Positions 38,221-48,517 of a stretch of 64,000 nucleotides of DNA are shown one piece after another (position 1 is the first letter of the stretch; the number at the start of each line of letters is the position of its first letter). Source of the stretch: Bacteroidota bacterium. GTDB taxonomy: Bacteria > Bacteroidota > Bacteroidia > Bacteroidales > JAADJA01. The position numbers were made by a program, and so were the translations under genes. The DNA lies in the NCBI GenBank assembly GCA_020444515.1, contig JAHLKX010000009.1:121815-185814 (forward strand), written 5' to 3'. The notes beneath the pieces were generated by a model. It worked only from the letters and a program-made list of their open reading frames with translations, did not search any database and had not been told where the DNA came from.

Positions 38221-38268
38221 AGTGGGTTTAGTATGATTAGTATTAGAAAAGTAGCATGAATACTACCT
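38221..38268. repeat. Shared right-hand flank of comM fragments (copy at H)
   Basis: AGTGGGTTTAGTATGATTAG and following bases through CATGAATAC align with the flanks at 18388 and 33248. This is the most diverged of the three. Confidence 0.5.
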
Positions 38269-38514
38269 CCTCTTCCTCTTTTGCCTCAGGAGTCTTTACT
38301 GGAAGTTGGTACAACTTCCCTAAATCACTCGATGCTAACTTTGAATCTGAATTGCTTAAGCCAATATCATTCAATGTTATCTTAAGAAGCTCCTTTGATT
38401 TTAAGTTCTCTCTAAACAAACATGAGTTTCTAAATGTTAGTTAATCTATTCAACATTGGTATACGCTCATTTATATCGGTTTAATCTTTTTAAAAACATA
38501 AAAATCAAATTAAT
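38269..38514. other. Intergenic region upstream of the SDR gene
   Basis: Begins with a run of CTCCTCTTCC repeats and becomes AT-rich. No gene or clear promoter was recognised. Confidence 0.35.
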
Positions 38515-39492
38515 ATGACAAGTCAAATTAGAACTGAACATCTCGAAACTGTAATTAATAATCACGCCCAGGATCTGACAAATAAATTCGTAGTCATTAC
38601 CGGAACTACAAGTGGGACCGGTTATGTATGTGCCAGGGAGGTAGCCAAAAAGGGAGCAACTGTTATCCTTCTGAATAGAGGAAGTGAGAGGTCCAAGAAA
38701 TCTCATCAACAACTAATCGATTCTGTTCCATCAGGAAAATTTATTGCCATTGAATGTGATCTTCAAGACCTTAATAGTGTCAGAAATGCGATGCAAATAA
38801 TAAAATCAAAATATCAGGTGATAGATGTACTGGTGAATAATGCAGGTGTTATGGCACTGAAAGATCAAGCCACGATAGATGGTTATGATGTACAAATGCA
38901 AACCAACTGCATTTCACATTTTTTAATTACCAAAGAGCTGTTTCCACTTTTGAAAAAAAGTGATGAAGCCCGTATAGTAAATCATACTTCGATGGCACGC
39001 TTAGGTTCTCCGCTTGAAATGAAATATTTTGAGAAAAAAGGAGGTAATTTGGGTGGAAATGGAACGGAGGAGGAAAATCAGAATTTTCAAGGACCCAGGT
39101 GGGAACGTTATCATCAAACCAAACTTGCCAATTGTGCATTTACCTATGGTCTTAAAAAGAAGCTCAAAGAAAAGGGCATCAAGAATATTATACCGCTTCT
39201 TGCTCATCCTGGTCTTTCACTCACCAATCTGCAAGTGACAACAGCAGCTGATGGCGGAATGGAAAGCAACAGTGGATTCATGGCACAGGCTCAAACAGCC
39301 GAAGACGGAGCCACAGGAATTATTCGTGCTACTATGGACCCAAATGTTAAACCGGGTGATTTTTTCGGACCAGTAGAAGGATGGAAAGGTTTTCCGGATT
39401 TATTGACACCGGAGGAACACTTGTACAATGACTCCAATATTCAGATCAATTGGGAAGGATGTGAGAACGCTGTAGGAAAATTCGAAATTTAA
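38515..39492 (+). CDS. Short-chain dehydrogenase/reductase (protochlorophyllide reductase/retinol dehydrogenase-like)
   Basis: 325 residues. Rossmann cofactor motif TGTTSGTG (~30), NNAG in VLVNNAGVMAL, and catalytic YxxxK as YHQTK with an upstream Ser in NHTSMARLG. The length and the insertion before the active site fit the classical SDR subgroup of the retinol dehydrogenase/WWOX/POR-like type. Cytosolic NAD(P)H-dependent oxidoreductase, substrate unknown. It forms a single-gene module between comM fragments H and I. Confidence 0.88.
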   Translation: MTSQIRTEHLETVINNHAQDLTNKFVVITGTTSGTGYVCAREVAKKGATVILLNRGSERSKKSHQQLIDSVPSGKFIAIECDLQDLNSVRNAMQIIKSKYQVIDVLVNNAGVMALKDQATIDGYDVQMQTNCISHFLITKELFPLLKKSDEARIVNHTSMARLGSPLEMKYFEKKGGNLGGNGTEEENQNFQGPRWERYHQTKLANCAFTYGLKKKLKEKGIKNIIPLLAHPGLSLTNLQVTTAADGGMESNSGFMAQAQTAEDGATGIIRATMDPNVKPGDFFGPVEGWKGFPDLLTPEEHLYNDSNIQINWEGCENAVGKFEI

Positions 39493-39568
39493 ATAATATA
39501 AAGAATACTCTCTATTGAGTTTACAATTTAAGAAGTCCGATGAAATGATTGGGTTTTATGCATTCCAA

Positions 39569-39618
39569 CAGGTGCGAGTCTCCCTAACAGATTTTGTGTG
39601 GAATTGTGACTCGCGCTT
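39569..39618. repeat. Flanking repeat, type 2 hairpin (beside comM fragment I)
   Basis: AGGTGCGAGTC and GACTCGCGCTT (39608-39618) pair at 9 of 11 positions. Same position and sequence type as the hairpin beside fragment C. Confidence 0.5.
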
Positions 39619-39627
39619 ATTCAAAAC

Positions 39628-39785
39628 CTATACCCCCCAATTCTCCCGGTCCAGACTCCGGTATTGTATGGTTTCAGAAATATGCTCCGGAGAAATATTT
39701 TCACTGGTATCCAAATCAGCTATAGTGCGGGCTACTTTCAAAATCCGGTCATAGGCTCTTGCTGAAAGGCTCAGCTTTTCCATAC
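39628..39785 (-). pseudogene. comM/yifB 3'-end fragment I (intact 51-codon frame)
   Basis: 39628-39783 is an open frame of 51 codons from ATG (comM Met 462) to [18 protein letters not shown] ... SLDRENWGV. Against intact comM about 20 codons differ synonymously and 6 change the residue. It has the same boundaries as fragment E. It lies 3' of the SDR gene and 3' of the subtilase gene, which converge on it. Confidence 0.8.
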
Positions 39786-39816
39786 CATAAGTGAATAAAG
39801 TTTTGTTTCAATTTAC

Positions 39817-39854
39817 AAAAAAAGCCAGTCCAATATTAAATTGAACCGGCTTTT
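39817..39854 (-). terminator. Terminator of the subtilase gene
   Basis: On the minus strand GCCGGTTCAAT and ATTGGACTGGC pair at 9 of 11 positions and are followed by TTTTTTT. It lies 33 bases past the stop at 39883. The sequence between stop and hairpin (GGACTTAAAATCCAAAACCA type) resembles that after the 2884 gene. Confidence 0.7.
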
Positions 39855-39882
39855 CATGGTTTTGGATTTTAAGTCCTTTGGG

Positions 39883-42840
39883 CTAGAGTTTGATTATCTT
39901 TTTTGTTTGTATTCCTCCATTGGTTTTTAAAGTGCAGAAGTAAATTCCCGGAGGTAGTTCATTTGCATTCCAAACAATTCTATGATCTCCTGAAATTATC
40001 TTCTCTGAAATTAAATTGCAAATATGCTGACCCATTAAATCATAAATATCAAATGAAACCAGGCCTGTTTCCAGTAAAGGAAATTCAATGGAAACATTAT
40101 TGAATATTGGATTTGGATAAATATTTAAAAATTCTTTTATTTTTTTAGGACTCAATGGGCTTTCTGGAGTCTCAGAAATTACAATATTAAATAATCCAAG
40201 GTAAGATTCCATTAATTGCTTTTTAGTGAAAGAATCACTCTGTAAGCTTCCAAAAGGTGTTGTGACTCCGATGGATTTTCCTGTACCATATCCATCGAAA
40301 AACACACCGCAGATATCTTCATTTTGCGAATTTTTCCAGATAACTGTTGATGTGGCAGGATTTAACTCGTTCATGTAATTATTAATTCCAATGTAGTCAA
40401 AGGTAAACTCAGATAAGTTATTTTGACCCGTAACTCCTAAAACATCTCCTGATCCTTCATTGCCATCTTCCAATCCAAACCAGGCATGAATATCATATCC
40501 TACAGGAAACCATGGAAGAAGGGGAATGGGATCGAATGCAAAACCTCCTTCAAAGTATAATTTACCTCCATTAAATAAGAAGTTTTCCAATGCAGGGGCT
40601 ACATTTCCTGTGGCACTTAGGATGTGCATGAACGGGAAATTTCCAAGTGCAACAAAAATTACCTCATGTTGGTTAAGATCGGTTCCAAATTCAAAAATGT
40701 CATTTGTTTTATAAACAGGCAGGTAAAGGTCTCTTAAAGTATTGTACAAACTATCACCGCTGTATTTGGATTCAAGTAAGGCATCAGGACCCACCCAAAC
40801 CAGGTATGCAGGACAATCTCCTGCAAAACAGGGCACCATTACCGATTTTTCACTATAATGAACCGGTGATTCATTGTCTGCAGACACCAATGTATAGTGG
40901 GATGTACAATTTGGTATCGGGTCATCAAAATATACTTCAACTCCGGCCTCCACACTATCAATGAGTATATCATTTCTGTACACAAGGATTTGATCCAGGT
41001 CATCCAGAAATGATCCGTCTGACTGTGTGACGGGATCGGTCCATTCAAGCTTTACATTAATACCGGTAAAAGTACAGGTGAGGTCATTCGGAGGTGCCGG
41101 AAATGGAGAACCTCCCGCCCAGGCAAAGCAATCTTCCGGCACGCCCAGGCTATCAGAAATCAGGTCGTGGGTCCATAACCGATATTCATATTTCTGACCA
41201 TCTATCAATTCCTCATCAAGAAAACTTTCGGTACCAACAGGAACATCGGCAATCCATTCCTCGTTTCTAAAAATCTGTATATCAAATGCTGTTAATGGAT
41301 CACCATTAAGCAATTGATAGGGATCGGACCAGGATAAAGATACACTGGTTTGGGTTGTATAATCAGACATAGCATTCACACCAACCGGTCTTCGCGGATC
41401 CAAAGGTGATGGCTGGTAATTATAGGCAGCCCAGACATCCAGTAAACCCATACCGTAATCATTATCCTCCCCTGGAATACCCATATCCCTGGCTGATCCG
41501 TACAACATATATTTCAATGCCGTTCCTGTTTTATCTGGGAATGCTTGCTTTAGTAAGGCGATTGCACCGGCTGCATGCGGAGCCGCAATTGATGTACCCT
41601 TTCCGATGTAGTATTCATCATTAAAATGACATGACCGGGCTACAATAGGAGCGGATATTTCAGGTTTAATAGTGTTTCCTGTACCGCTGTTGCAGGGTGT
41701 TGGTCCCCTGCTACTCCATGGATCAATGGGTAATTCAGGGTCATAATTTGTAACACCACCGACTGAAAAGTTCGTTACTTCTGTGTGGTTTTGGTTCGAG
41801 GGTGCTGTGATGGAGCCAGGTGCTGGTCCGGAATTTCCTGCAGCCCAAACAACGGCAATACCTGCCGCTTCGATGGCCTGGATAGCATTATCGTAAGGTG
41901 TTGTACAATCTGATCCACCACCCCAGGAATTGTTTAAAACGATTGGCATATCATCTGAAGTAGTGGGATTCCCATCCGGGTCGACGATCCACTCCATACA
42001 TTCTAGTATCTGACTAATTGAAGTATTGCCTGCCACAAATTTAGCCCTGGCAGCAATCCATTCAGCGCCAAAGGCCATGCCAATGGTATCTTGCATTAAT
42101 GGGTCAAGACCTGCGATTACACCCATCGTTCCGGTGCCATGCCCGGCCTGCAGTTGACTTCCCTCAGGATCACTTGGGAATGTAGTGCCCTCAAAAGCAT
42201 CATACCATGCTTGCTGCCACGGTACTGTATTCCCATGCCAATTGGTACTTAACGCCGAGTGATTGCCATCCACACCTGTATCGAGATTAGCTACTATAAC
42301 ACCTTCACCGGTAAATCCCTCAGCCCACATTTTATGGGCATTTACTACCTTTAGATTCTCTTCAGCACGACCAAGATATTTTAAAGCAGGTTTTGTTTCA
42401 ATGGGATCAATAATTGCAGAGAATTCATCTAAATCAATATTTGAAATATCAGAATGATCCGCCAATTCTATCATTATTTCTTTAGTTGCTTCAATTGAAA
42501 TAACATTTGTAATCCAAAAACTCTTATAGCTTAATACGTTTTCTTTTGATTTCGTACTAAGAAAATCCACAATATTTTTCTGAATATTTTTGGCATGCTT
42601 TTGAAGTTCTGTAATAACAGTGAATGCTCTCTCTTGAAGCGAGACTTTATTTTCATAAAGTTGCTTATCCAAGGCCCAGATTGGATATTGATCTTTAAGT
42701 ACAATTATTGCATCGATAGGTTTATTTTTTTCAGTTAAAGTGATTTCATTGTAAAGTCGATCTGTTATTTTACTTTGAGCTAAGGAAAAAGAAATGTGAA
42801 AAAGGAAAAATACGGTGAGAAATATTGTAATTTTTTTCAT
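39883..42840 (-). CDS. Secreted subtilisin-like serine protease (S8) with FN3-like region and T9SS C-terminal domain
   Basis: 985 residues. Signal peptide (SFSLAQ); N-terminal ~150 residues resembling an I9-type propeptide; S8 domain with Asp 187 (NLDTGVDG), His 234 (GHGTGTMG), oxyanion Asn 336 (AAGNSGP) and Ser 417 (GTSIAAPHAAG); FN3-like segments (~480-660); a beta-rich region; and a T9SS sorting domain ending VQTKKIIKL. The catalytic triad is complete. Encoded after the YCF48-type gene (44154-42877) on the same strand with 36 bases between. Exported cell-surface or released protease. Confidence 0.93.
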   Translation of the reverse strand: MKKITIFLTVFFLFHISFSLAQSKITDRLYNEITLTEKNKPIDAIIVLKDQYPIWALDKQLYENKVSLQERAFTVITELQKHAKNIQKNIVDFLSTKSKENVLSYKSFWITNVISIEATKEIMIELADHSDISNIDLDEFSAIIDPIETKPALKYLGRAEENLKVVNAHKMWAEGFTGEGVIVANLDTGVDGNHSALSTNWHGNTVPWQQAWYDAFEGTTFPSDPEGSQLQAGHGTGTMGVIAGLDPLMQDTIGMAFGAEWIAARAKFVAGNTSISQILECMEWIVDPDGNPTTSDDMPIVLNNSWGGGSDCTTPYDNAIQAIEAAGIAVVWAAGNSGPAPGSITAPSNQNHTEVTNFSVGGVTNYDPELPIDPWSSRGPTPCNSGTGNTIKPEISAPIVARSCHFNDEYYIGKGTSIAAPHAAGAIALLKQAFPDKTGTALKYMLYGSARDMGIPGEDNDYGMGLLDVWAAYNYQPSPLDPRRPVGVNAMSDYTTQTSVSLSWSDPYQLLNGDPLTAFDIQIFRNEEWIADVPVGTESFLDEELIDGQKYEYRLWTHDLISDSLGVPEDCFAWAGGSPFPAPPNDLTCTFTGINVKLEWTDPVTQSDGSFLDDLDQILVYRNDILIDSVEAGVEVYFDDPIPNCTSHYTLVSADNESPVHYSEKSVMVPCFAGDCPAYLVWVGPDALLESKYSGDSLYNTLRDLYLPVYKTNDIFEFGTDLNQHEVIFVALGNFPFMHILSATGNVAPALENFLFNGGKLYFEGGFAFDPIPLLPWFPVGYDIHAWFGLEDGNEGSGDVLGVTGQNNLSEFTFDYIGINNYMNELNPATSTVIWKNSQNEDICGVFFDGYGTGKSIGVTTPFGSLQSDSFTKKQLMESYLGLFNIVISETPESPLSPKKIKEFLNIYPNPIFNNVSIEFPLLETGLVSFDIYDLMGQHICNLISEKIISGDHRIVWNANELPPGIYFCTLKTNGGIQTKKIIKL

Positions 42841-42876
42841 GATATCTCTTTTTTTTTTTTTGAAATTCTGAACTAA

Positions 42877-44154
42877 CTATAATTTTATTATTTTTTTTGT
42901 TTGTATTGCTTCTTTGGTTTTTAATTTGATGAAATATGTTCCAGCTGATAATCTTTTTAAGTCGCATTCAATTTTGTGTTTGTTAGAACTCAGTTTATCT
43001 GAAATCAAATTGCTAACTTCCTGACCTATGAAATTGTATATACCCATCGAAACAAATCCGGATTCCTGCAATAAAAATTCAATCGTTACACTACTTGTTA
43101 TTGGGTTTGGATAGATTTTTAAAAAACTCCCTGATGGTTTATTTGAGCCAATGAAAGTTTGAACACAATTTGTATTTTGAAGTATGGTTCCATTTTGGCC
43201 TACGATATAGCCTGTATCGTTACAAGGGAAATAAATTGAAAATAAATTTACAGTCGTTCCAGAGTATTCGGTGAACCAGTTCTCTCCGCCGTCATGGGTT
43301 TTTAGGATAATTCCACTATCACCAACAATGTACCCATGGTTTATATCATCAAATTTAACCTCATTTAGGTCAGAATTTATTCCTGAAGTTTGAGAATTCC
43401 AGGTAATACCACCATCAGTTGTTTTAAAGATCGTCCCATTTGTACCAACAATATAACCTGTTTCATTAGTACAGAAATATACAGAATTAAAAATTGTTTC
43501 TACTTGAAATAAAGAATCAAGAACTAACCAACTCTCTCCGCCATTAGTTGTTTTAAAAACATGTGGGTTTTCCCATCCGTCAAACTGGCTCCACTGCCAA
43601 TACCATCCTCCAACAACATAGCCTAGGTTACTGTTTAAAAAATATGCAGAATTAAATCCTCCGGCTGGCCATGTAGGATTGGTTGGAGAATTTGACCAAT
43701 CAGAACCACCATTTGTTGTTTTTAAAATCTTTGCGTACCAGCCTGTACCCATATAACCTTGACCCACAGCAAATCCTTTATTGGAATCAGTAAACCAAAC
43801 ATAATTCATTGAAGAAATAGTGGATGAATATACCGTACTCCAGCTAATTCCTCCATTAATAGTTTTTCTAATCCAACCTCCACAACTATAACCAGTTGAA
43901 ACATCTGTAAAAAACACAGAAGTAGATGACAATCCTCCTGAACCTGGAATTACCCAGTTTTCTCCTCGATCAAACGTTTTTAATATGATAGCATCCCCGG
44001 CAATATATCCTGTATCTTTTACAGGGAAATGAATTGAGTATAGATTATTTTCTGTACTTGAATTTTGAGGTACCCATTGACTGTATGAAAATGAAATCAA
44101 CAGTAAAAAATTCATAATTGCCAAGGCATTAACCAATAAGATCTTAGTTTTCAT
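42877..44154 (-). CDS. Secreted YCF48-like propeller protein with T9SS C-terminal domain
   Basis: 425 residues. Signal peptide ending SFSYSQW, YCF48/BNR repeats (FTDSNKGFAVGQGYMG, FCTNETGYIVGTNGTIFKTT, DGGITWN), and a T9SS domain (KIYPNPITSSVTIEF ... IQTKKIIKL) nearly identical at its end to that of the adjacent protease. It lies 159 bases downstream of the hybrid two-component gene and directly upstream of the subtilase. Probable surface protein of unknown ligand. Confidence 0.85.
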   Translation of the reverse strand: MKTKILLVNALAIMNFLLLISFSYSQWVPQNSSTENNLYSIHFPVKDTGYIAGDAIILKTFDRGENWVIPGSGGLSSTSVFFTDVSTGYSCGGWIRKTINGGISWSTVYSSTISSMNYVWFTDSNKGFAVGQGYMGTGWYAKILKTTNGGSDWSNSPTNPTWPAGGFNSAYFLNSNLGYVVGGWYWQWSQFDGWENPHVFKTTNGGESWLVLDSLFQVETIFNSVYFCTNETGYIVGTNGTIFKTTDGGITWNSQTSGINSDLNEVKFDDINHGYIVGDSGIILKTHDGGENWFTEYSGTTVNLFSIYFPCNDTGYIVGQNGTILQNTNCVQTFIGSNKPSGSFLKIYPNPITSSVTIEFLLQESGFVSMGIYNFIGQEVSNLISDKLSSNKHKIECDLKRLSAGTYFIKLKTKEAIQTKKIIKL

Positions 44155-44313
44155 GATTTAACCCTCCATTGTTTAATTATTAAATTTCAGCATTAAAAAT
44201 GGTCTTGTAAAATTACGACCGGAGGACCTTGATTTCCTACCACTGGTGTCTCAAATAGTACGAGATATGTCTCAAAAAGAATATTCAATGATCAGATAGG
44301 CCATTTTGGTTTG

Positions 44314-47300
44314 TTAGCCCTGGTAATCTGAAGGAAGTACTCCGAATTGTTTTTTAAAACATTCGGAAAAATAGGAAGGATTGTTAAATCCTACATCATA
44401 AGCTATTTCGGCAATATTTCCGGATTTTTCTTTCAGGAGCAATGCTGCCCTGTTTAACCGGCATGTCCTAATATACTCAGTTGCTGATTGATCAAGTAAA
44501 GCCGTTAACTTACGATGCAATTGAGCCCTGCTCATGGCTATCTCTTTTACAAACTGGTCAACTGAAAATTCAGAATCGGAAATATTTCTTTCAACAACGT
44601 CATTTGCCTTTTTTAAAAATCTTTGATCCATGGATGTTACACCCATATCAGAAAGATGATCAACGGTTTCGATGTTTTTGAGGATCTTATCCCTCAATCG
44701 TTTTCTTTGTTTTATCAGGTTACTAATTCTAACCAATAATTCATCCTGATCAAAAGGTTTGGAGAGAAAATCATCGGCACCAGTTTCCAGGCCTTCCAGT
44801 TTGTCTTCCTGAGATGCTTTTGCTGTTAAAAGAATTACCGGGATATGGCTTGTCCGTTCATCAGTCTTTAGTTTTTCTGTTAGCACAATACCATTCATTT
44901 TTGGCATCATCACATCACTGATCACCAGGTCAGGAATATGATTTATTGCTTTCTCAAATCCCATCTCACCATCTTTAGCTTCAAGAATCCTGTATGCTTC
45001 ACTGAGAAATGAATGCATGTAATAACGGAGGTCATCATTGTCCTCAACTACCAACAATAAAGGTTTGTTATCACTTTTGTCAATATCATCTTCAATGTAG
45101 GTATCTAAAATAGCTGGTTCAGAAATAAGTATGTCTGGATAAATATTCTGTTCATTTGCATCTTCATTAGTAATCATTTCTTCCTGCTTCAGGTGTTCCT
45201 TCCCGATAGGCAATGTAAAACTGAATTTGGTTCCTTTACCTGGCTCGCTTTGTACTGCTATGTTGCCATGATGAAATTCAACCAGTTCTTTTGCAAGGGC
45301 CAGACCAATACCCGTACCCTCTTGATCTTTGGTGTAAGAATCATCTGCCTGGTAAAACCGGTTGAAGATGTGAGTAAGTTCATTTTGTGGAATTCCTTTT
45401 CCAGTATCAGTAACAGTAATAACCACTTTATTTTCCTCTTCATTCAAAAGAACCCCTATTTCTATCTTTCCATCCTCTGCCGTGAATTTAAACGCATTTG
45501 ATATTAAATTGAACAATATCTTCTCTAATTTATCCCGATCAACAAATGCCTTTATTTGATCTGTATTGGAAAAGAATTCGTACTTTATTTTCTTTTGATT
45601 GGCCAGAGATTCAAACAATTGAAAATATCCTTTTACCAAATCATGAATATTTTCCTTTTTAGCCTGCAACTTCATTTTCCCAGATTCAAGTTTTGAAAGG
45701 CTTAGCAATTGATTGATCAGGTTTTGTAGCCGTTTTGTATTTCGTAAAACCAAATCCAGGTCTTTTGTGGTCTTATCGGAGATTTGTGTTCTGATTCTTT
45801 CAAGGGGCCCCATTATCAATGTCAGCGGAGTTCTGAATTCATGAGAAATGTTCGCAAAAAATCTGGATTTCATTCTGTCCAGTTCTTCCAGTTTTTCAGT
45901 CTGTACCTTTTCAATTGCCAGTTGATGCAGTAACTTTTGCCGTTTGAAATAATACCGAAAAATAAAATAGATTATTACAACTAAAAAAAGTCCGTAAAGA
46001 GTATATGCCCACCAGGTTTTCCAGGGTGGAGGATAAATTGTAATTCTTAATGATGTACCTGTTTCATTCCATACGCCGTCATTATTAGAGCCTTTTACTC
46101 TGAAAACATATTCTCCGGCGGGCACATTTGTATAGTTGGCTAAACGTCGACTATCAGAGTAAATCCAATCATGGTCAAATCCATCCAACAAGTAGGCGTA
46201 TCTGTTATTCGGAGGATTTATATAATCGAGTGCTGCAAATTTGAGTGAAAAGAAATTCTGATCATGATTCAACCTGAGATCATTTATCAAAGTTATATTA
46301 CTATCCAGTTTCGCCCTCTGGTTATTGATTAGTAATTCCGTAATAACAACTGGTGGAATATGATCATTATGTAATAGACTATCAGGATGGAAACAATAAA
46401 ATCCGTTACCTGAATTTCTTCTTCCCCCTACGTATATTTTTCCATTACTATCTCTATAAATCTTATACTGATAATTATCTTCAAAAGGTAGCCCGTCAGA
46501 AATTCCCAGTAATTTCGTTTTCCCTGTTTTATCATTTACCTGTCTAAATCGCACTATTCCGTAATCAGTTGACAACCATAATGATCCACTGTTATCATTT
46601 TCAATATCGTAAATAAATTCCCCTGCCAAACTATTTGTTTGTCCTAAAAAATGAAAGCAGTTATTTTCGTAATCAAATTTGTTCAATCCATTAGATGTGC
46701 CTACCCATAAAATCCCATGGTTATCAACCTGTAATGAAAATACAGAATTATCGCTAATGGAGCAATAATCATTACTACTATGCCTGTAATTCAGAAATTC
46801 CATTTTTCCATGATTTTCAAGGGTCAGAGTGAACAGTCCATTTCTTGTCGATCCAAACCAGACATTTCCTTTTTTATCCTCAACAATATCCCTGATTTCT
46901 ATTTTTTTATCAAAAAATGTAGCTACTTTCTGAAAAGAGGTCTCCGACACATCATTTTTCTCCCGATAAAAAAGTCCCCAATTTGTTCCTACCCATAACT
47001 TTCCGAAACTATCCTCATATATATCATTTATCCTATAATAATTAGTACTGTCGTTAAAATAAATACATGGAATTAAAAGATCCGATTTTCTATCAAGTAT
47101 TTGAAGGTTCTCCACTGTGCCAACCCACAATGTGCTATCTGAATCCTCGAAAAGGGAAAAAACATATCGAGATGTATCTGGATAATAAGAGATTGGCATA
47201 TAACTTTTAATTAAGTTCATTTGACCATCATATTTCAAAAGGCCGCCATAAGCAGTACCTATCCAAAAATTTCCTGATTTATCCTCAAGAAAGCAAGTTG

Positions 47301-48429
47301 CATCTAGGTTAATTAAATTACTTTCACCATTTGTTAACTTATAAGAAGTAAATGGATTTATATTTAAATTATAAGTAACAGCACCTGCAGCGCTTGTACC
47401 TGCCCACAGGATACCACTTTCGTCGAGAAACATATCAAATATACCATCAAAAACCTTATTTATAGTATTATCGACATTATTACGAAAACAATTGGATTTT
47501 CCCGTGGATTTATCAAACCTATTTATACCCATGCTGCTAATAATCAATAAAGATTCTCCATTGTCCAAATATTTATCATAAATTCTAAGGATTCTACTTC
47601 CTAGCTTGCAATCATTAGAAACATTGTTCAGGTCGTAAAACTTAACTGTTCCTTTCTCGAAATTATATTTGTGTAAACCTTGGTTTGAGACAATCCATAA
47701 TATATTCTTTCTGTCTTTCTGAATAATTGATATAAATGATTTATCAAGTCCATTTGGCTCCCTAACAATTTCCTCAATCTTTGTAAAAGTCTTTGCATTA
47801 ATATTAAAAAGGTACAATCCTTTTCTAGTTCCCACCCAGAAATTATTTTTATCAAATTCAAGTAGACTTGTAATTCTGTTACAGGCTGATTCGACGGAAT
47901 CAGGATTGATCCTAATAATCCTGAATTTCTCATTTGTTTTATTGTAATAAATTAATCCTGAATTATTTTCGCTATACAACCAGAAATCATTGTTGATATC
48001 CTGATATATTCCATTAATATAATGTGGATCAAAGTCAACTGGTTCATCAAGTTCAATATATAGAACAGAAAATGACTCTGTATATGGATTAAAGATATTT
48101 ATTTCGTTTGTATAAGTTCTGATCCATAAATTACCAGAATTATCCTCAAGAAGTATTTTCCAGATCATATTGCTGGAAAGAGAAATACTATCTTTTGTTG
48201 CGAGACGATATACAACAAATTCATTTCCATCGTATCGGTACAAACCGTTATTGGTTCCAAACCAGATGAATCCATTTGAATCCTTAAGTACAGATGTTAC
48301 ATTTTTTGCTGGAAGGTTTGGAACTTTGGTAAAGGATGGATAAAAACTTGAAAATGGCTGTGCAATTGAAAAAAATGCTGATAATATTAAAATTGCACTT
48401 ATAACAATATTTTTGCAAGCCTTTTGCAT
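44314..48429 (-). CDS. Hybrid two-component system regulator (HTCS: propeller-HisKA-HATPase-REC-AraC)
   Basis: 1371 residues from [11 protein letters not shown] at 48429. The frame extends upstream only by running antisense-offset through comM sequence, and a -7 box supports this start. Signal peptide (SIAQ); Reg_prop repeats in two propellers (~30-740, [25 protein letters not shown]); Y_Y_Y domain; membrane helix (~815-835); HisKA ([15 protein letters not shown]); HATPase_c ([21 protein letters not shown]); receiver (~1127-1245, [16 protein letters not shown]); and AraC-type HTH ([20 protein letters not shown]). Such proteins usually sense glycan fragments and activate adjacent genes, here plausibly the YCF48 protein and subtilase genes downstream. 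Confidence 0.95.
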   Translation of the reverse strand: MQKACKNIVISAILILSAFFSIAQPFSSFYPSFTKVPNLPAKNVTSVLKDSNGFIWFGTNNGLYRYDGNEFVVYRLATKDSISLSSNMIWKILLEDNSGNLWIRTYTNEINIFNPYTESFSVLYIELDEPVDFDPHYINGIYQDINNDFWLYSENNSGLIYYNKTNEKFRIIRINPDSVESACNRITSLLEFDKNNFWVGTRKGLYLFNINAKTFTKIEEIVREPNGLDKSFISIIQKDRKNILWIVSNQGLHKYNFEKGTVKFYDLNNVSNDCKLGSRILRIYDKYLDNGESLLIISSMGINRFDKSTGKSNCFRNNVDNTINKVFDGIFDMFLDESGILWAGTSAAGAVTYNLNINPFTSYKLTNGESNLINLDATCFLEDKSGNFWIGTAYGGLLKYDGQMNLIKSYMPISYYPDTSRYVFSLFEDSDSTLWVGTVENLQILDRKSDLLIPCIYFNDSTNYYRINDIYEDSFGKLWVGTNWGLFYREKNDVSETSFQKVATFFDKKIEIRDIVEDKKGNVWFGSTRNGLFTLTLENHGKMEFLNYRHSSNDYCSISDNSVFSLQVDNHGILWVGTSNGLNKFDYENNCFHFLGQTNSLAGEFIYDIENDNSGSLWLSTDYGIVRFRQVNDKTGKTKLLGISDGLPFEDNYQYKIYRDSNGKIYVGGRRNSGNGFYCFHPDSLLHNDHIPPVVITELLINNQRAKLDSNITLINDLRLNHDQNFFSLKFAALDYINPPNNRYAYLLDGFDHDWIYSDSRRLANYTNVPAGEYVFRVKGSNNDGVWNETGTSLRITIYPPPWKTWWAYTLYGLFLVVIIYFIFRYYFKRQKLLHQLAIEKVQTEKLEELDRMKSRFFANISHEFRTPLTLIMGPLERIRTQISDKTTKDLDLVLRNTKRLQNLINQLLSLSKLESGKMKLQAKKENIHDLVKGYFQLFESLANQKKIKYEFFSNTDQIKAFVDRDKLEKILFNLISNAFKFTAEDGKIEIGVLLNEEENKVVITVTDTGKGIPQNELTHIFNRFYQADDSYTKDQEGTGIGLALAKELVEFHHGNIAVQSEPGKGTKFSFTLPIGKEHLKQEEMITNEDANEQNIYPDILISEPAILDTYIEDDIDKSDNKPLLLVVEDNDDLRYYMHSFLSEAYRILEAKDGEMGFEKAINHIPDLVISDVMMPKMNGIVLTEKLKTDERTSHIPVILLTAKASQEDKLEGLETGADDFLSKPFDQDELLVRISNLIKQRKRLRDKILKNIETVDHLSDMGVTSMDQRFLKKANDVVERNISDSEFSVDQFVKEIAMSRAQLHRKLTALLDQSATEYIRTCRLNRAALLLKEKSGNIAEIAYDVGFNNPSYFSECFKKQFGVLPSDYQG

Positions 48430-48455
48430 AAAAACTCTGATGCAATGGTAATATT

Positions 48456-48463
48456 CAAAGTTA
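48456..48463 (-). promoter_or_regulatory. -7 element TAACTTTG for the HTCS gene
   Basis: Perfect TAnnTTTG on the minus strand, 26 bases before the ATG at 48429. No good -33 box was seen. It shows that the gene has its own promoter rather than depending on comM. Confidence 0.5.
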
Positions 48464-48517
48464 CTAAAAGTTATTAATAGAAATAATTTCCCGAATATTG
48501 ATAAATAAGTCCGAACA

